Assembly (NCBI GenBank): GCA_965657085.1
Contig: CBFHND010000012.1
Coordinates: forward strand, 37,567-101,566
Length of the DNA: 64,000 nt
DNA from: CBFHND01 sp965657085
GTDB taxonomy: Bacteria; Pseudomonadota; Alphaproteobacteria; Rhodobacterales; Rhodobacteraceae
Direction: 5' to 3'
Shown: positions 9,227 to 17,966 of the stretch, in pieces
Numbering within the stretch: position 1 is the stretch's first letter
Layout of the letters: every line of letters starts with the position of its first letter
The notes under the pieces: generated by a model
Database searches by the model: none
What the model saw: only the letters and a program-made list of their open reading frames with translations
What the model was told of the DNA's origin: nothing
Translations under genes and position numbers: made by a program

Positions 9227-10354
9227 TCAGGCCCGCCACGCCGCAAGCCGGTCCGTCAGCACATCAAGATCAGCACGCAAGCTGTCGCGGACGGCACCGG
9301 GCCTTGGATCATCGGCCAAAGTCTCGAACCAATGCGCAGGCGGGTTGCGTCCCCGCGCATTGCCCTTGAACTCCAGTCCGCCCAGCACCGCCTGCGCGGC
9401 TTCAGGCAACACTTCTGGAACTTCAAACCCGTTCAACGTGGCCCAGACACCCGTCCACAGCCGCCCGACGGACCACGGGTTATAGCCGCCACCGCCTAGA
9501 ACCAACAAACGCGGCGCCATTCCTGTCAACGCCCTGACGATGGACCAATGCGCCTGGTTGGACAGGCTCAAATGCGACAGGGGGTCTTCCTCCACCGCGT
9601 CGGCACCACATTGCAGGACAATGGCATCGGGGCGAAAGGCCGAAATCGCAGGCAGGATCAGATCATCCCGCACCTGCGCCATTTCACTGTCGTTGATCCC
9701 GCGCGGCACCGGCAGATTGAACACATTGCCCACGCCGCCGTCCCCCACCAACCCGGTGCGTGGCCACAGCCCCGCCTCGTGCACCGACATGACCAGCGTA
9801 TCGGGATCGCGGGCAAAGGCATTTTCGACCCCATCGCCGTGATGGGCATCGATGTCCACATAGGCCACCCGGCCCGCCCCATTGGCCCGCAAGGACCGGA
9901 TGGCAAGAACCGGATCGTTGAGATAGCAAAAGCCGCTGGCCCGGTCCGGCATCGCGTGATGCGTGCCGCCTGCCGGGTGATAGACAATGCCGCCGTCGCG
10001 CAACAACTCCCCCGCCAACAGCGACCCGCCCGCCGCCGTGGCCGGGCGGCGATACATTTCGGCAAAGACCGGGTTGGACGGCGTGCCAAGGTGATGTCGC
10101 GCGCGCACGGCGTCGGTGACCGCCTGATCCTCTTCGGCACGGGCAAGGGCACGCACGTAATCCTCGGTATGCCAGCCGACCAACGTATCCGGCTTCGCCC
10201 GTGGGCTGGACACATAGGATGCGTGCGGCAACCAATCCAAGGCGCGCGCCAGGTCGATCACCGTGGACACCCGTGGAATGCGCAGCGGATGCGCCTTGCC
10301 ATAGGTGGACATGCGGTAAATCTCGGAACCGATAAAGAGCGGACGGGCCAGCAT
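9227..10354 (-). CDS. Histone deacetylase superfamily amidohydrolase (AcuC/acetylpolyamine amidohydrolase-like)
   Basis: A 375-residue zinc deacetylase. The family signatures are all there: GTHHAMPDRASGFCYLND, the zinc-binding DIDAHHGDGVE, QCGADAVEEDPLS with the third ligand Asp, and the catalytic Tyr loop LGGGGYNP. In bacteria such enzymes remove acetyl groups from polyamines, other small amides or acetyl-lysine proteins. It lies opposite to the transporter genes around it and its start (10354) faces the permease gene across about 75 bp. The setting among amidases and a peptide-type ABC system favours a small-molecule amide substrate, which is inference. Confidence 0.88.
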   Translation of the reverse strand: MLARPLFIGSEIYRMSTYGKAHPLRIPRVSTVIDLARALDWLPHASYVSSPRAKPDTLVGWHTEDYVRALARAEEDQAVTDAVRARHHLGTPSNPVFAEMYRRPATAAGGSLLAGELLRDGGIVYHPAGGTHHAMPDRASGFCYLNDPVLAIRSLRANGAGRVAYVDIDAHHGDGVENAFARDPDTLVMSVHEAGLWPRTGLVGDGGVGNVFNLPVPRGINDSEMAQVRDDLILPAISAFRPDAIVLQCGADAVEEDPLSHLSLSNQAHWSIVRALTGMAPRLLVLGGGGYNPWSVGRLWTGVWATLNGFEVPEVLPEAAQAVLGGLEFKGNARGRNPPAHWFETLADDPRPGAVRDSLRADLDVLTDRLAAWRA

Positions 10355-10429
10355 CCCCCATAGCTAACACGCAAGGCCCCGCTGCCAAGACGTAGCGCCT
10401 TGCCTGTTGCGACACCCCCGCCTAACGTG

Positions 10430-11383
10430 ATGCAAATGCTGCGCTATACCCTCAAACGCCTGTTGTCTCTGGCCATCAGCCTTGCCATCGCATCGCTGGT
10501 GATTTTCTTCGTGATCGAAGTGGCCCCCGGCGATCCGGCGTCGTTCATGCTGGGCATTAACGCACAACCCGACACCGTGGCCGCCTTGCGCGCGGAACTG
10601 GGCCTCGATGTGCCCAAGTGGCAGCGGTATCTGGCATGGGTGGGTGGCCTCGTCACCGGCGATTTCGGCACATCCTACACGTACCGTACGCCTGTGGCCC
10701 AGATGATCGCGGACAGGCTTTGGGTGTCGCTGCCGCTTGCGATTTATGCGCTGGTGCTCAGCACGGCCATTGCCTTTCCCGCGGGCATCTACGCCGCGTC
10801 GCGCCGGGGCCGCGCCGGTGATGTGGCGGTGATGGGGGCCACACAGCTGGGCGTCGCCGTCCCAAATTTCTGGTTTGCGATGATGATGGTCCTGATCTTT
10901 GCCATCAACCTGCGCTGGTTCAGCGCAGGGGGATTTGCCGGTTGGGACAAGGGCCTTGGCGCCGGGCTGTGGTCGCTGACCTTGCCCGCCATATCGCTGG
11001 CCTTGCCGCAGGCCGCGATCCTCGCGCGGGTCATGCGCAGTGCGCTTCTGGATGTGCTGGGCGAGGATTTCATGCGCACGGCGCGGGCCAAGGGGCTCAG
11101 CCGCGGGCAAACCCTGTGGCGGCATGGGTTGCGCAATGCGCTGATCCCGGTGCTGACCATCATCGGGTTGCAGTTTTCCTTCCTTCTGGCCGGGTCGATC
11201 ATCATTGAACAGGTGTTCTACCTCCCCGGACTGGGCCGCCTTGTGTTTCAGGCGATCAGCGCGCGAGACCTGATCGTGGTGGAAAGCGTGGTGATGCTGT
11301 TGGTCTTCGCCGTCATCGTGGTCAACTTCGCCGTCGATCTGGCCTATGCCGCCGTGGACCCCCGGCTGAGGCTCAGAACATGA
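10430..11383 (+). CDS. ABC transporter permease, DppB/OppB type
   Basis: A 317-residue integral membrane protein with about six transmembrane segments. It begins with the family-typical MLRYTLKRLLSLAISL and IEVAPGDPASFMLG, and the inner-membrane coupling segment for the ATPase is the EAA-like region around FMRTARAKGLSRGQTLWRHGLRNALIPV. ATG 10430 is preferred because the transmembrane N-terminus starts there; ATG 10436 is possible and the TTG at 10400 adds an unrelated leader. It overlaps the next permease by ATGA. Together with the downstream genes it forms a peptide/opine importer. Confidence 0.9.
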   Translation: MQMLRYTLKRLLSLAISLAIASLVIFFVIEVAPGDPASFMLGINAQPDTVAALRAELGLDVPKWQRYLAWVGGLVTGDFGTSYTYRTPVAQMIADRLWVSLPLAIYALVLSTAIAFPAGIYAASRRGRAGDVAVMGATQLGVAVPNFWFAMMMVLIFAINLRWFSAGGFAGWDKGLGAGLWSLTLPAISLALPQAAILARVMRSALLDVLGEDFMRTARAKGLSRGQTLWRHGLRNALIPVLTIIGLQFSFLLAGSIIIEQVFYLPGLGRLVFQAISARDLIVVESVVMLLVFAVIVVNFAVDLAYAAVDPRLRLRT

Positions 11384-12195
11384 GCCGCAACCTGATCATA
11401 GGGGGGCTTCTGTCGTCGCTGATGGTGCTGGCAGCATTGATCAGTTTCATCTGGACACCCTTCGACCACACGGCGCTGAATATCCCCGCCAAGTTGCAAA
11501 CCCCGGGCGGCACTCACTGGTTGGGTACGGACCATTTCGGCAGGGATATCGCGTCGATGATCATGGTAGGCGCGCGCACCTCCATCGCCGTGGCGATCGT
11601 AGCGGTGGGCATCGGCATGGGGCTGGGTGTTCCCCTTGGCCTGTGGGCCGCCGCGCGCAAAGGCGGATGGGCGGATGAGATCATCATGCGGGGCAATGAT
11701 CTGATCTTTGCCTTCCCATCGCTGGTCATCGCCATCCTGATCACCGCGATCTTTGGTGCGGGGGCAATCAATGCGATCATCGCCATCGGCATCTTCAACA
11801 TCCCCGTTTTCGCGCGGGTCACGCGCGGCGGTGCCCTTCCGTTCTGGGCGCGGGACTTCATCCTCGCCGCGCGGGTCGCGGGCAAGGGGGCCGCGCGCAT
11901 CTCGGTTGAGCATGTGCTGCCCAACATCACCAACCTTCTGATCGTGCAGGCCACCATCCAGTTCAGCCTTGGCATTTTGGCCGAGGCCGCGCTCAGTTAT
12001 GTGGGTCTGGGCGCGCAACCGCCAACGCCCAGCTGGGGCCGGATGCTGGCCGATGCGCAAACGCTGGTCAGCATCGCGCCGCACATAGCGCTGATCCCCG
12101 GCACCGCGATCATCCTGACAGTGCTGGGCCTGAACCTTCTGGGCGACGGATTGCGCGACTGGCTGGACCCAAGGCTGCGGGTGGCGCGGGTATGA
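11380..12195 (+). CDS. ABC transporter permease, DppC/OppC type
   Basis: A 271-residue membrane protein and partner of the upstream permease. It has the DppC opening with a first membrane segment (residues 8-28) and the GTHWLGTDHFGRDIASMIMVGARTS landmark near residue 50. The EAA-like coupling loop is around RDFILAARVAGKGAARISVEHVLPN, and the family end is GLNLLGDGLRDWLDPRLR. Start and stop both overlap the neighbours by four bases, so translation is likely coupled through the three transporter genes. Confidence 0.9.
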   Translation: MSRNLIIGGLLSSLMVLAALISFIWTPFDHTALNIPAKLQTPGGTHWLGTDHFGRDIASMIMVGARTSIAVAIVAVGIGMGLGVPLGLWAAARKGGWADEIIMRGNDLIFAFPSLVIAILITAIFGAGAINAIIAIGIFNIPVFARVTRGGALPFWARDFILAARVAGKGAARISVEHVLPNITNLLIVQATIQFSLGILAEAALSYVGLGAQPPTPSWGRMLADAQTLVSIAPHIALIPGTAIILTVLGLNLLGDGLRDWLDPRLRVARV

Positions 12196-13820
12196 GCTTG
12201 CTTGAGATCAAGCGCCTCTCGATGGCCATTCACGGCTTTCACGTCCTGCACGACGTCAGCCTGACCGTCGCCCCCGGCGAGATCGTGGCCGTGACCGGCG
12301 AAAGCGGGTCGGGCAAGTCGATGACCGCGCTGTCAGTGATGCAGCTGTTGCCCGATGGCGCGCGGACCAAGGGCCAGATCAACCTGCAGGCTCAGGACAT
12401 CAACACCCTGACTGAGGCCGAACTGTGTGACCTGCGCGGCAACGCCGTGGGCATGGTCTTTCAGGAGCCGATGACCGCCTTGAACCCGGTCAAGACCATC
12501 GGCGATCAGGTGGCCGAGACCGTCTTGGTGCACGGGGCCGCCACACGGTCCGCGGCCCTTGCTCGCGCGGCCGAGACGCTTGAACGTGTGGGCTTGCCCG
12601 CGGACCAGTTCCCCTTGTCACGGTTTCCGCATGAGCTGTCCGGCGGCCAGCGGCAGCGCGTCGTCATCGCCATGGCCATCGCCCTGCGCCCGGCGCTTTT
12701 GATTGCGGATGAACCCACAACCGCGCTGGACGTGACCACGCAGGCGCAAATCCTCGACCTGCTGACGCGGCTCGCGCGTGAAGATGGTATGGGCCTGTTG
12801 ATGATCACCCATGATCTGGCCGTGGTCGCCGACATGGCGGATCGCATCGTGATCATGCAGAACGGCCATGTGGTCGAACAGGGACCAACCCAAGAGCTGC
12901 TGCAAGAGATGCAGCACCCCTATACCCGCATGTTGTTCGCAGCCTCCGGCCATGCGGTCACCTTGCCCCCCCGCCCCGCATCCGCACCCCTGTTGCAAGT
13001 GCAAGGCGTGCACCGCGACTACCGATTGCCCCGGCGCAAACTTTTTGCCGCCCCGGGCCACTTCCGCGCGGTGAACAACGTCAGCTTTGACATCGCCAAA
13101 GGTGAACGTGTGGGGCTGGTGGGCGAAAGCGGCTGTGGCAAGTCCACCCTGACCCGCGCCATTCTGGGGCTGGACGATGTGCAAGCGGGCGCGATCACAC
13201 TGGGCGGTGATCCGGTCTTTTCCGCAGGCCGCCCCAACCTTGATGTGCGCCGCAAGATGCAGGTGGTCTTTCAGGACCCCTTCGGCAGCTTCAACCCGCG
13301 TCATCGGGTTGCCCGGCTGATCACCGAACCGTTCCACTTGCTGGTTGATCCACCACAGGGCGCGGACCGTGACAGGCTGATTGCTGAGACACTTGAGGCC
13401 GTAGGGCTGAGCGCCGGCGACGCGGGCAAGTACCCGCACCAGTTTTCCGGCGGCCAACGCCAGCGCATCGCCATCGCACGCGCTTTGATCATCCGGCCAG
13501 AGTTGATCGTCTTTGACGAGGCGGTCAGCGCGCTGGATGTATCCGTGCGGGCGCAAATTCTCGATCTGCTGGCCGATCTTTGCGGTCAATACGATCTGAC
13601 CTACCTGTTCATCAGCCATGATCTGAGCGTGGTCCGCACCGTCACTGACCGGGTAATGGTGATGCGCGCGGGGCAGATCGTGGAACAAGGCGCCACCGAG
13701 GGCGTGTTCACCAACCCCGCGCACGCCTATACCAAATCGCTGATCGACGCCGCCCCGGTGCTGCCCGATCTCAGCCACCTCGAAGGGAGCCTGCCCCATG
13801 ACACTGCCTCTTTGGTTTGA
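12192..13820 (+). CDS. ABC transporter ATPase with two fused nucleotide-binding domains (DppD-DppF fusion)
   Basis: A 542-residue protein with two complete ATPase domains. Domain 1 (about 1-260) has Walker A GESGSGKS, signature LSGGQRQR and Walker B LLIADEPT. Domain 2 (about 270-542) has Walker A GESGCGKS, signature FSGGQRQR and Walker B LIVFDEAVS. Each half is followed by the oligopeptide-transporter C-terminal extension with HPYTR or HAYTK. Peptide importers usually have separate D and F subunits; fused forms are common in Proteobacteria. The domain 2 Walker B has DEAVS in place of the usual DEPTS. The 3' end overlaps the aldehyde dehydrogenase gene by 23 bp. Confidence 0.92.
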   Translation: MSLLEIKRLSMAIHGFHVLHDVSLTVAPGEIVAVTGESGSGKSMTALSVMQLLPDGARTKGQINLQAQDINTLTEAELCDLRGNAVGMVFQEPMTALNPVKTIGDQVAETVLVHGAATRSAALARAAETLERVGLPADQFPLSRFPHELSGGQRQRVVIAMAIALRPALLIADEPTTALDVTTQAQILDLLTRLAREDGMGLLMITHDLAVVADMADRIVIMQNGHVVEQGPTQELLQEMQHPYTRMLFAASGHAVTLPPRPASAPLLQVQGVHRDYRLPRRKLFAAPGHFRAVNNVSFDIAKGERVGLVGESGCGKSTLTRAILGLDDVQAGAITLGGDPVFSAGRPNLDVRRKMQVVFQDPFGSFNPRHRVARLITEPFHLLVDPPQGADRDRLIAETLEAVGLSAGDAGKYPHQFSGGQRQRIAIARALIIRPELIVFDEAVSALDVSVRAQILDLLADLCGQYDLTYLFISHDLSVVRTVTDRVMVMRAGQIVEQGATEGVFTNPAHAYTKSLIDAAPVLPDLSHLEGSLPHDTASLV

Positions 13821-15246
13821 CCCCGGCCAAGTGCTGATCGCGGGCAAATGGCGCGCACCTGCGGCGGGCCAGACGCTGGACCTGATAAACCCGTCGGACG
13901 GATCGCCCCTTGCCCGGATCGCACGTGGACAGGCCGAGGACATCGATGCGGCCGTCACCGCGGCCCATGCCGCCCGCGCCGGTGATTGGGGACGGATGTC
14001 CGCGCTGGAACGGGGCCGTATCCTGACCCGTATCGGGCAGATGGTTCTGGACCGGGTCGATGATCTGGCAGTGATCGAAGCGCATGACGTGGGCAAGCCC
14101 CTGACACAGGCGCGCGCCGATGCCGTGGCGCTGGCGCGCTACATGGAATTCTACGGCGGTGCGGCGGACAAGGTGCATGGGCAGACCATCCCCTATCTGG
14201 ACGGCTACACCGTCTATACCCTGCGCGAACCGCATGGGGTCACAGGCCATATCGTGCCGTGGAACTATCCGATGCAGATCATCGGACGCAGTGTCGGTGC
14301 GGCGCTGGCGATGGGCAACGCGTGCGTGCTCAAACCCGCAGAAGAGGCATGTCTGACAGCGCTCGCTTTTGCCCATATCTGTGCCGAGGCGGGGCTGCCC
14401 GATGGGGCGTTGAATGTCGTACCCGGCCTCGGGGCCGAAGCGGGCGCAGCGCTGGCCGCGCATCCCGGCGTGCACCACATCAGCTTTACCGGATCCGTGC
14501 GCACCGGCGCGCTGGTGCAACAGGCCGCTGGTGCGAATGTGGTGCCCGTGACGCTTGAACTGGGGGGCAAATCCCCGCAACTGGTGTTCGAGGATGCCGA
14601 TATCGATGCAGCCCTGCCGTTTCTTGTCAATGCGGGCATCCAGAACGCGGGCCAGACCTGTTCGGCGTCCTCGCGCATACTGGTACAGCGCGGTATCTAC
14701 GACACGGTGCAGGCGCGCATGGCCGAAGCCTATGGCGATCTGACCGTGGGGCCAGCGATGAGTGACCTGCGCGTGGGGCCGTTGATCTCGGCCCGCCAAA
14801 AGCAAATCGTCGAAGGGTTTCTGGATCAGGGCGCGGGCTTGACCATCGCCGCGCAGGGCCGGTTGCAGGATGCCCCCGAAACCGGAGCCTACGTGCTGCC
14901 CACGCTTTTTGCCGACGTACCGCCCGCTCACAGCCTTGCGCGCGATGAAATCTTTGGCCCGGTGCAGGTCCTGATCCCCTTCGACACCGAAGACGAGGCC
15001 CGCCAGATTGCCAACAGCACCGATTACGGGCTGGTCGCCAGCGTCTGGACGGCCGATGGCGCACGGCAGATGCGATTGGCGCGCGCGTTGCATGCAGGGC
15101 AAGTGTTCATCAACAACTATGGTGCTGGTGGCGGGGTCGAACTGCCCTTTGGCGGCGTCGGCAAGTCGGGCCACGGGCGCGAAAAAGGGTTCGAGGCACT
15201 TTACGGGTTTTCACAGCTGAAGACCGTGGCGGCCTTTCACGGATAG
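13798..15246 (+). CDS. NAD(P)-dependent aldehyde dehydrogenase
   Basis: A 482-residue ALDH-superfamily enzyme of normal length. The catalytic thiol is the Cys of NAGQTCSASS and the general base Glu is in TLELGGKSPQ; the NAD-binding Gly-rich turn is FTGSVRTG. It resembles the betaine aldehyde/aminoaldehyde dehydrogenase group, which would fit oxidation of an aldehyde released from an amine or amide, but substrate cannot be fixed by eye. GAAGGGAG sits about nine bases before ATG 13798. The start lies within the ATPase gene, so translation is coupled to the importer and the aldehyde probably derives from the imported compound. Confidence 0.9.
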   Translation: MTLPLWFDPGQVLIAGKWRAPAAGQTLDLINPSDGSPLARIARGQAEDIDAAVTAAHAARAGDWGRMSALERGRILTRIGQMVLDRVDDLAVIEAHDVGKPLTQARADAVALARYMEFYGGAADKVHGQTIPYLDGYTVYTLREPHGVTGHIVPWNYPMQIIGRSVGAALAMGNACVLKPAEEACLTALAFAHICAEAGLPDGALNVVPGLGAEAGAALAAHPGVHHISFTGSVRTGALVQQAAGANVVPVTLELGGKSPQLVFEDADIDAALPFLVNAGIQNAGQTCSASSRILVQRGIYDTVQARMAEAYGDLTVGPAMSDLRVGPLISARQKQIVEGFLDQGAGLTIAAQGRLQDAPETGAYVLPTLFADVPPAHSLARDEIFGPVQVLIPFDTEDEARQIANSTDYGLVASVWTADGARQMRLARALHAGQVFINNYGAGGGVELPFGGVGKSGHGREKGFEALYGFSQLKTVAAFHG

Positions 15247-15257
15247 GAGGATATGCG

Positions 15258-15983
15258 ATGGTTTTCGAAGGCAGGTTCAAGGACCGCGTGGCGGTGATCA
15301 CGGGCGGCGCCGCCGGGCTGGGCCGGGGCATCGCCCAGAGGATCGTGACCGAAGGCGGCACGGTCGAGATCTGGGATATCGACGCCCAAGCCCTTGCCGC
15401 GCTCAAGGGGCCATCCATCCGCACCCGGCAAATCGACGTGACGGACGCCGCGGCCGTGACCGCCGCGATGCAAGAAGCCGAACCCGACATACTGGTCTGT
15501 TCCGCCGGGATCACCGGGCCGAACACGACCACCTGGGATTATACGGTCGACGACTGGCTGGCGGTGCACAATCTCAACCTCAACGCGGTGTTCTACTGCT
15601 GCCGCGCCGCGGCCCCGATCATGCGCTCCAAAGGGTGGGGCCGGATCATCAACATCGCGTCCATCGCAGGCAAGGAAGGCAACCCCAACGCCCCCGCCTA
15701 TTCCGCATCCAAGGCGGGCGTGATCGGCCTGACAAAGTCACTGGGCAAAGAGCTGGCGACATCGGGCGTAACCGCCAACGCCATCGCCCCTGCTGCAGTG
15801 CACACCGCCATCTTTGACCAGATGACAGCCGAACACATCGCCTTCATGAAATCCAAGATCCCGATGGACCGGTTTGGCACCATCGACGAGATCGCCGCAC
15901 TGGCCTGTTTTCTGGCGTCGGACGAGGCCGCCTTTTCCACCGGGGCGGTATTTGACGCCTCGGGCGGACGGGCGACCTACTGA
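15258..15983 (+). CDS. Short-chain dehydrogenase/reductase (SDR)
   Basis: A 241-residue classical SDR. The cofactor motif GGAAGLGRG is near the N-terminus, NxxG appears as SAGI, catalytic Ser is in IINIASIAG, and the Tyr/Lys pair is in YSASK. Asp at the end of the second strand (IWDIDAQ) suggests NAD(H) over NADP(H). GGAGG lies nine bases before ATG 15258. Its stop overlaps the next start by one base (TGATG). It probably oxidises an alcohol or reduces a ketone of the same route as the aldehyde dehydrogenase. Confidence 0.88.
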   Translation: MVFEGRFKDRVAVITGGAAGLGRGIAQRIVTEGGTVEIWDIDAQALAALKGPSIRTRQIDVTDAAAVTAAMQEAEPDILVCSAGITGPNTTTWDYTVDDWLAVHNLNLNAVFYCCRAAAPIMRSKGWGRIINIASIAGKEGNPNAPAYSASKAGVIGLTKSLGKELATSGVTANAIAPAAVHTAIFDQMTAEHIAFMKSKIPMDRFGTIDEIAALACFLASDEAAFSTGAVFDASGGRATY

Positions 15984-16846
15984 TGCGCGTCGCGGTCAAC
16001 GGGGTACGCCTTTTCGTGGACGTGGACGGATCGAGCCTTGTCGCTGACGGGCCAAGGATGCGCGAAAAACCCACGCTCGTTCTGCTGCATGGCGGCCCCG
16101 GGGCCGATCATGCGATCTATAAACCCGCCTTTGCACAGCTCAGCGATCTGGCGCAGATCATCTATTATGACCATCGCGGCAACGGCCGATCAGACGACGG
16201 GCCGCCCGAGCAGTGGACGCTTGACCAATGGGCGGATGATCTGGCGGGGCTTCTGGATGTGCTGGGCATCGAACGGCCCATCATCTACGGCGCATCCTTT
16301 GGCGGTTTCGTAGCGCAGGCCTTTGCGGCACGGCATGGCCACCGGATGGGCGGTCTGGTGCTGGCCAACACTTCAGCCAAGGTAGATTTCGAGGTGATCT
16401 ATGCCGCATTCGAAAGCATCGGCGGGCCAAAGGCAGGCGCAGTTGCACGCACCTATTGGTCCGACCCGACACCCGAACGGCGACAAGCCTATTTCGAAAC
16501 CTGTTTGCCGCTCTACGCGGTGCGTGGCATGGACCCGGATGTGGTTGCACGGATGACCGTCAAGGGCCCCGTGGCCATGCACTTCAACGGCCCGAACAAT
16601 GAACATGGTCAGTTTGACTATCGCGCGGCCCTTTCAACTGTCACTTGCCCCACACTCGTGCTGGCTGGCGCACGTGATCCCATCATGCCCGCCGCGTTTT
16701 CAGAAGTCATCCGCGACAGCCTGACCAACTGTGACGTGACCTACCATTGCCTTGAAAACGCGGGCCATTTGTTGGAGCGTGACACGTCCGAGACATTCTT
16801 TGGCCTTCTGCGCCACTTCATCAAGGAGACCGCCCCATGCGACTAA
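15983..16846 (+). CDS. Alpha/beta hydrolase, proline iminopeptidase-like
   Basis: A 287-residue hydrolase. The oxyanion motif HGGPG and the nucleophile elbow GASFGG are those of the S33 prolyl-aminopeptidase group; the acid is likely Asp in GARDPIMP and the base His in NAGHLLER. S33-like enzymes include prolyl aminopeptidases, amino-acid amidases and lactonases. It begins on the last base of the SDR stop and overlaps the next SDR by 10 bp. In this setting an amidase or lactonase for the imported compound is plausible; this is inference. Confidence 0.85.
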   Translation: MRVAVNGVRLFVDVDGSSLVADGPRMREKPTLVLLHGGPGADHAIYKPAFAQLSDLAQIIYYDHRGNGRSDDGPPEQWTLDQWADDLAGLLDVLGIERPIIYGASFGGFVAQAFAARHGHRMGGLVLANTSAKVDFEVIYAAFESIGGPKAGAVARTYWSDPTPERRQAYFETCLPLYAVRGMDPDVVARMTVKGPVAMHFNGPNNEHGQFDYRAALSTVTCPTLVLAGARDPIMPAAFSEVIRDSLTNCDVTYHCLENAGHLLERDTSETFFGLLRHFIKETAPCD

Positions 16847-17577
16847 CCGGAAAAACCGCGATCGTGACCGGAGGCGCTTCCGGCTTTGGTGAAGGGATCG
16901 TACGGAAATTCGCCGCCGAGGGCGCGCGGGTCATGGTGGCCGACATCAATGGCAAAGGTGCGCAGGCAATAGCCAGCGATATGGGCGGCACCGCCTGTCA
17001 GGTGGACGTTGCCGACGGTGTGTCCGTGCAAGCCATGGCAGATGCGGCGATCAATGCCTTTGGCCATGTCGACATCCTGATCAATAACGCAGGTATTACC
17101 CATCTGCCCGCCCCCATGGAAACCGTGACCGAAGAGGATTTCGACCGCGTGGTGGCCGTGAACATGAAATCCGTCTACCTCACCGCGCGCAGCCTCGTAC
17201 CGCATATGAAATCCCGCGGCACCGGCGCAATCCTGAACGTGGCCTCGACCGCCGGCGTGTCGCCGCGCCCCCGGCTGAACTGGTACAACGCCTCGAAGGG
17301 CTGGATGATCACCGCGACCAAGGCCATGGCCGTTGAACTGGCCCCCGACGGCATCCGCGTCAATGCCTTGAACCCGGTGGCGGGGGAAACGCCCCTGCTG
17401 AAATCCTTCATGGGCCAGGACACCCCGGAAATGCGTGCCAAATTCCTGTCGACCATCCCGCTGGGCCGCTTTTCAACACCGCAGGACATGGGCAATGCCG
17501 CGTGCTACCTGTGCTCGGACGAGGCCAGCATGATCACCGGCGTGGCCATGGAAGTCGATGGAGGACGCTGCATATGA
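16837..17577 (+). CDS. Short-chain dehydrogenase/reductase (SDR)
   Basis: A 246-residue classical SDR. The cofactor turn is GGASGFGEG, NNAG is present (LINNAGIT), Ser is in LNVASTAG, and the active site is YNASK. Asp after the second strand (VADINGK) points to NAD(H). It is a distinct paralogue from the 15258 gene: the active-site segment and the C-terminus differ throughout. It is in a run of overlapping genes, with its stop inside the ATGA of the following cupin gene. Confidence 0.88.
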   Translation: MRLTGKTAIVTGGASGFGEGIVRKFAAEGARVMVADINGKGAQAIASDMGGTACQVDVADGVSVQAMADAAINAFGHVDILINNAGITHLPAPMETVTEEDFDRVVAVNMKSVYLTARSLVPHMKSRGTGAILNVASTAGVSPRPRLNWYNASKGWMITATKAMAVELAPDGIRVNALNPVAGETPLLKSFMGQDTPEMRAKFLSTIPLGRFSTPQDMGNAACYLCSDEASMITGVAMEVDGGRCI

Positions 17578-17924
17578 AACCCATCAATCTGAATGAAAAA
17601 CTGGCACAGTTTTCGACCCATTGGGACCCGCATGTGATCGCTGACTACAATGACAACGAAGTCATGGTGGTCAAATTTCAGGGCGAATTTCCGTTTCACC
17701 TGCACGAGGAGACCGATGATTTCTTTCTGGTGCTTGAGGGAGAGATGGAGATGGACCTTGAAACTTCCAGCCACGCGGTCGCCGCAGGAGAGTTGTTCAT
17801 TGTGCCGAAGGGTGTGACGCATCGCCCTCGTGCAGCGACAGAATGCAAGGTGCTGTTGATCGAGCCCAAGGGCGAACCGAACACCGGCGATCCAGCCACT
17901 GCAGCGTCCAAACCACGCATCTAA
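17574..17924 (+). CDS. Small cupin-domain protein
   Basis: A 116-residue single cupin. The metal motif appears as FHLHEETDDFFLVLEG and the second motif as AAGELFIVPKGVTHRPRA; a His-x-His-x3-Glu ligand set plus the later His is intact. Such small cupins act as isomerases, epimerases or sensors; I cannot assign a reaction. ATG 17574 overlaps the SDR stop (ATGA). It is followed by 42 bp before the peptidase gene, the largest gap in this stretch. Confidence 0.8.
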   Translation: MKPINLNEKLAQFSTHWDPHVIADYNDNEVMVVKFQGEFPFHLHEETDDFFLVLEGEMEMDLETSSHAVAAGELFIVPKGVTHRPRAATECKVLLIEPKGEPNTGDPATAASKPRI

Positions 17925-17966
17925 GCGCCTGATTATCATGCCATTTTTCCTAGGTTGCAAAACGAT

